Shown one piece after another: positions 7,414 to 9,346 of a DNA stretch of 9,346 bases (positions are counted from its first letter, which is position 1; each line of letters starts with the position of its first letter). Under the pieces are notes generated by a model. That model ran no database searches. It saw nothing but the letters and a program-made list of their open reading frames with translations, and had not been told where the DNA came from. A program made the position numbers and the translations under genes. The stretch is from an uncultured Porphyromonadaceae bacterium (GTDB taxonomy: Bacteria; Bacteroidota; Bacteroidia; Bacteroidales; Muribaculaceae). The stretch covers positions 1 through 9,346 of the forward strand of contig CAMWIF010000079.1 in the NCBI GenBank assembly GCA_947174225.1, given 5' to 3'.

Positions 7414-8841
7414 TTATTCTTTTATGAATATAGCAGCTTCAAGAGGAGGCAATTCAAACGTCGGAGAGGATGAGAAATCAATAGACTTGCCTGTAAGTAC
7501 GTCCTTATACATACCTTCGGGAAGAGCGGAGGTGATCGAGAACTTCTTATTCTCATCACTGAAATTCAGTATCACCACAACATTCTCATCACCTAAGCTA
7601 CGCTTGTAGGCATACACGGCATCATCCTCTGTAGTTGTAAGATTCGTAAGTGAACCGTTTTGTTTCCCTGTCCGCAAGGCTGGTTGAGTGTGCTTCAATC
7701 GGGTCAGAGTCTTTATAAGATTAGTCATCGTAGTGTCGCGACGACTCCAGTCAATCGGAGTTTTCTCTGCCAGCGACACTCTGCCACCGGATTTATACTG
7801 TATTTCCTGCCCATTATAGATCAGAGGCATACCATAGACAGTAAACTGTAACACAGTCAGTGGTTTCAGATACTTATGATACACAATGTCTTCACTTCCT
7901 CCCTGATCCTGGAGCACATCATGGTTGACGAGATAAACCATACGTGAGCGTCCTGCGTAGGGATTGGAGATGGTGTCATCCGGAGCTTTCGATTCCCCCT
8001 CCGTAAGTCCCTCATTGGCAAGGAGGGCACACGCCTCTCTGAGATTCTGAAGATTCTGCACCGAGTCGTTGGCAAAATGCTTCAACACTTTCTCTTGAAA
8101 GTCCCAGCAGTAATTATAGTCGAAATAGCCGTTCTTCACCAGCGACGGCTTTGAGGAATCTTCAGCAAGCCAACCTATACGTTTACCGTTTTTAAGTACT
8201 CTTTCAGAAGCCTTTCGCCATAGTTCCGGAGAGGGACCCGAAGCATAATCGCAGCGATAACCGTCAATATCAAAGTTGTCTACCCAATATTGCATAGCTT
8301 TTACCATCTCGTCCTGCATCTCCTCGTTGTCGCGGTCGAGTTCATAGACATCTTTCCATGCCCCTCCAAAAGGATGGACGAATTCTCCATTCTCTTTTGT
8401 GTAAAATTCAGGATGCGACTTCACCCACACATTGTCCATCGAAGTGTGATTGCCTACCCAATCAAACCAGATTTCCATACCATTGTCGTGGACGGTCTTT
8501 ACAAGACTGCGCAGATCATCCTCTGTACCATTGTCGGGGTCAATCTTGGTATAATCTTTGATGGCATATGGACTGGAATATGGACCCCACTTACCGGTGT
8601 CGCCAAGCTCATATATAGGCATAAGCCATACCACGTCCACACCCAAATCCCTCAGACGTGGAATCTGGGCTTCCACACCTTTAAGATTACCCTCCGGTGA
8701 GAAATTACGCACAAATACTTCGTATATCACTCTGTTTTCGGGCACACGTTCCTCTGCCTGATGTGGCTTGCTCACACTGCAAGATAACAACACAGCTCCA
8801 CACGCTGCTACTATCAGGCATCTCATCATACGATACAGCAT
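7414..8841 (-). CDS. GH13 alpha-amylase-family lipoprotein
   Basis: This 475-residue enzyme is a GH13 glycoside hydrolase expected to cut alpha-1,4-glucan or maltooligosaccharides. A lipoprotein signal ends at Cys21 (VLLSC), followed by SVSKP with no acidic cluster. The four GH13 regions are intact. Region I is DWVGNH (Asp127, His132). Region II is GYRCD (Arg196, nucleophile Asp198). Region III is WLAED (acid/base Glu227). Region IV is VNHD (His307, Asp308). The barrel starts at about 38 (VIYEVFVRNFSPEG), and a C-terminal beta domain follows at about 385-475. It is much shorter than SusG (about 690 residues) and has no inserted CBM, so it looks more like a periplasmic oligosaccharide-cleaving enzyme than a surface amylase. 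That location is an inference. Met5 or Met6 could also serve as start; Met1 was kept because the signal core is intact either way. It has its own promoter and ends 137 bases before the regulator. Exact specificity (amylase, neopullulanase or maltodextrinase) cannot be told. Confidence 0.93.
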   Translation of the reverse strand: MLYRMMRCLIVAACGAVLLSCSVSKPHQAEERVPENRVIYEVFVRNFSPEGNLKGVEAQIPRLRDLGVDVVWLMPIYELGDTGKWGPYSSPYAIKDYTKIDPDNGTEDDLRSLVKTVHDNGMEIWFDWVGNHTSMDNVWVKSHPEFYTKENGEFVHPFGGAWKDVYELDRDNEEMQDEMVKAMQYWVDNFDIDGYRCDYASGPSPELWRKASERVLKNGKRIGWLAEDSSKPSLVKNGYFDYNYCWDFQEKVLKHFANDSVQNLQNLREACALLANEGLTEGESKAPDDTISNPYAGRSRMVYLVNHDVLQDQGGSEDIVYHKYLKPLTVLQFTVYGMPLIYNGQEIQYKSGGRVSLAEKTPIDWSRRDTTMTNLIKTLTRLKHTQPALRTGKQNGSLTNLTTTEDDAVYAYKRSLGDENVVVILNFSDENKKFSITSALPEGMYKDVLTGKSIDFSSSPTFELPPLEAAIFIKE

Positions 8842-8880
8842 ATTATCAAATTGGTTTTAGAGTATATAAGTTTTTCAATA

Positions 8881-8920
8881 AATAATCCACGACCATTCGA
8901 AATAATCCACGTCTATTCAG
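8881..8920 (-). repeat. Two 20-bp tandem repeats in the amylase leader
   Basis: Two back-to-back 20-base units share AATAATCCAC exactly and agree at 16 of 20 positions overall (8881-8900 and 8901-8920). They lie about 40-80 bases upstream of the amylase ATG, inside the leader if the promoter at 8980-9010 is right. An alternative weaker promoter (TTTG at 8953-8950, ATACTTTG at 8931-8924, 18-bp gap) would put them right at the start of the RNA. A 20-bp period equals about two helix turns, which would suit a protein-binding site. A similar pair is not found upstream of susC. Confidence 0.6.
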
Positions 8921-8979
8921 CTCCAAAGTATCACCATTCCACAGACAGGCAAAACCCAACAAGCCGAAAAAGACAATAG

Positions 8980-9010
8980 CAAAGATACAGCAATAATCCC
9001 TAATCTCTAA
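8980..9010 (-). promoter_or_regulatory. Candidate amylase promoter
   Basis: A perfect -7 box TATCTTTG (8987-8980) lies 19 bp from a -33-like TTAG (9010-9007; one mismatch to TTTG). RNA would start near 8974, giving a leader of about 130 bases. The weak -33 box fits dependence on an activator bound in the G-free tract upstream. Confidence 0.6.
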
Positions 9011-9102
9011 TCCTCTCACATCACAATCAAAAAAATCAAAATCTCAACACCATAATTATCAACCCTTTAACAATCCAAATATCTAACCCTTATAAAACCC
9101 CA
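8991..9102 (-). promoter_or_regulatory. G-free upstream tract with candidate regulator-binding sites (amylase)
   Basis: The plus strand has no G for 112 consecutive bases (minus strand no C), overlapping and extending upstream of the amylase promoter. It contains ATCAACCCTTTAA (9058-9070), which matches the susC-upstream copy at 12 of 13 positions and is likewise 47 bp from the -33 box. AATCAAAA occurs twice (9025-9032 and 9034-9041), the nearer copy 14 bp from the -33 box. A further AACCCTTATAA lies at 9085-9095. I infer a binding region shared with susC. Confidence 0.5.
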
Positions 9103-9135
9103 GTCATATATGTCATTATCCCTTTTGTACTATCC

Positions 9136-9160
9136 TTAGACAGAATTTCGTCTGATTTTT
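9136..9160 (+). terminator. Weak hairpin followed by five T
   Basis: TTAGAC (9136-9141) pairs with GTCTGA (9150-9155) over 6 bp including one G-U, with an 8-base loop, followed by TTTTT. It has terminator form on the plus strand, but no plus-strand gene lies upstream. It could block stray transcription or act as a leader attenuator if the plus-strand gene has a more distant promoter. The stem is short, so chance is possible. Confidence 0.25.
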
Positions 9161-9167
9161 ACCAATC

Positions 9168-9207
9168 ATCTCAAAAGCATTCCCGTTATGTATATTTATT
9201 TTGAGAT
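9168..9207. repeat. Perfect 9-bp inverted repeat, possible operator
   Basis: ATCTCAAAA (9168-9176) and TTTTGAGAT (9199-9207) are perfect inverted copies. Their starts are 31 bp apart, about three helix turns, with a 22-base A/T-rich spacer. The repeat lies about 50 bases upstream of the candidate -7 box of the plus-strand gene, a position suited to a dimeric regulator. The binder is unknown. Confidence 0.4.
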
Positions 9208-9256
9208 TTTTATGCGAGATTTTAAAATGCGTAGCGATATTCTCACCAAATTTATG

Positions 9257-9264
9257 TATCTTCG
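9257..9264 (+). promoter_or_regulatory. Candidate -7 box of the divergent gene
   Basis: TATCTTCG matches TAnnTTTG with one change, in the TTCGC variant often seen in Bacteroidota, and would start RNA about 25 bases before the ATG at 9294. No TTTG is seen 19-21 bp upstream, so the call is tentative. Confidence 0.4.
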
Positions 9265-9293
9265 CAACTACTATTAACAAATATGAGAGATTT

Positions 9294-9346
9294 ATGAAAA
9301 GACGTGTGTTTACATTGGCGATAGGAATTATATTCGGAATCTTGGC
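9294..9346 (+). CDS. Divergent gene, N-terminus only (signal peptide or membrane anchor)
   Basis: Only 17 complete codons are visible: MKRRVFTLAIGIIFGIL, a basic start followed by a hydrophobic segment. That is typical of a signal peptide or a first membrane helix, so the product is probably exported or membrane-bound. An ATG at 9283 opens a frame that stops after four codons, so 9294 is the start. GAGAGA at 9285-9290 lies just upstream and may help ribosome binding. Function cannot be named. Its divergent position next to the sus-type locus may be coincidental. Confidence 0.6.
   Translation, partial: MKRRVFTLAIGIIFGIL

Larger units (their letters stand above)
8842..9293. other. 452-base divergent intergenic region
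   Basis: No credible gene lies here. From left to right it holds the amylase mRNA leader with two 20-bp tandem repeats, the amylase promoter, a 112-base G-free tract, a hairpin followed by a T-run, a 9-bp inverted repeat, an imperfect repeat of GAGATTTT (9203-9215 and 9216-9230), and a -7-like box for the divergent plus-strand gene. Confidence 0.85.

Noticed and set aside
8290..8700. Plus-strand open frame of 136 codons opposite the amylase
   Set aside because: It overlaps the GH13 catalytic region in antisense and shows no recognisable domain.
8881..8920. CRISPR-like array
   Set aside because: The two units are directly adjacent with no spacers, there are only two, and no cas gene is nearby.
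8924..8953. Second amylase promoter (TTTG, 18 bp, ATACTTTG)
   Set aside because: The -7 box has two mismatches and the spacing is short. The promoter at 8980-9010 has a perfect -7 box and matching upstream motifs. It is kept only as an alternative.

Overview
The window comes from a member of the order Bacteroidales (phylum Bacteroidota), probably a gut commensal. The evidence is an adjacent SusC/SusD pair, lipoproteins whose signals end in Cys, promoters of the Bacteroidota type (-33 TTTG, -7 TAnnTTTG), and A/T-rich spacers without clear Shine-Dalgarno sites. Family (for example Muribaculaceae or Bacteroidaceae) cannot be fixed from the sequence alone.

It holds most of a starch/alpha-glucan utilization locus, all on the minus strand. 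Read in the direction of transcription (right to left) it has: a GH13 alpha-amylase-family lipoprotein (8841-7414); a SusR/DUF6377-type membrane-tethered regulator (7276-5606); a SusC TonB-dependent transporter (5423-2457); a SusD glycan-binding lipoprotein (2402-591); and a SusE/F-like surface starch-binding lipoprotein (576 to beyond base 1, cut by the edge). At the far right a divergent plus-strand gene begins at 9294, with only its N-terminal signal or membrane segment visible. The inferred division of labour is that SusE/F-like and SusD capture glucan on the cell surface, SusC imports oligosaccharides using TonB energy, the GH13 enzyme cleaves them (probably in the periplasm), and the regulator senses a product through a periplasmic TPR-like domain and activates transcription through a C-terminal helix-turn-helix.

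The most interesting signals are non-coding. (1) Upstream of both susC and the amylase, but not upstream of the regulator, lies a long tract with no G on the plus strand (5512-5598 and 8991-9102). Each tract carries the same 13-mer (12/13 identical) exactly 47 bp from the candidate -33 box, plus a shared AATCAAAA octamer 13-14 bp from it. I read these as a common operator, probably for the adjacent regulator. (2) The regulator mRNA has a leader (7295-7370) that folds as a three-way junction with a 14-bp hairpin. All non-Watson-Crick positions are G-U in the sense RNA but A-C on the other strand, pointing to a functional RNA element. (3) The amylase leader carries two 20-bp tandem repeats. (4) The spacer before the divergent gene has a perfect 9-bp inverted repeat with arms three helical turns apart. 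No insertion sequences, CRISPR arrays, tRNAs or rRNAs were seen.
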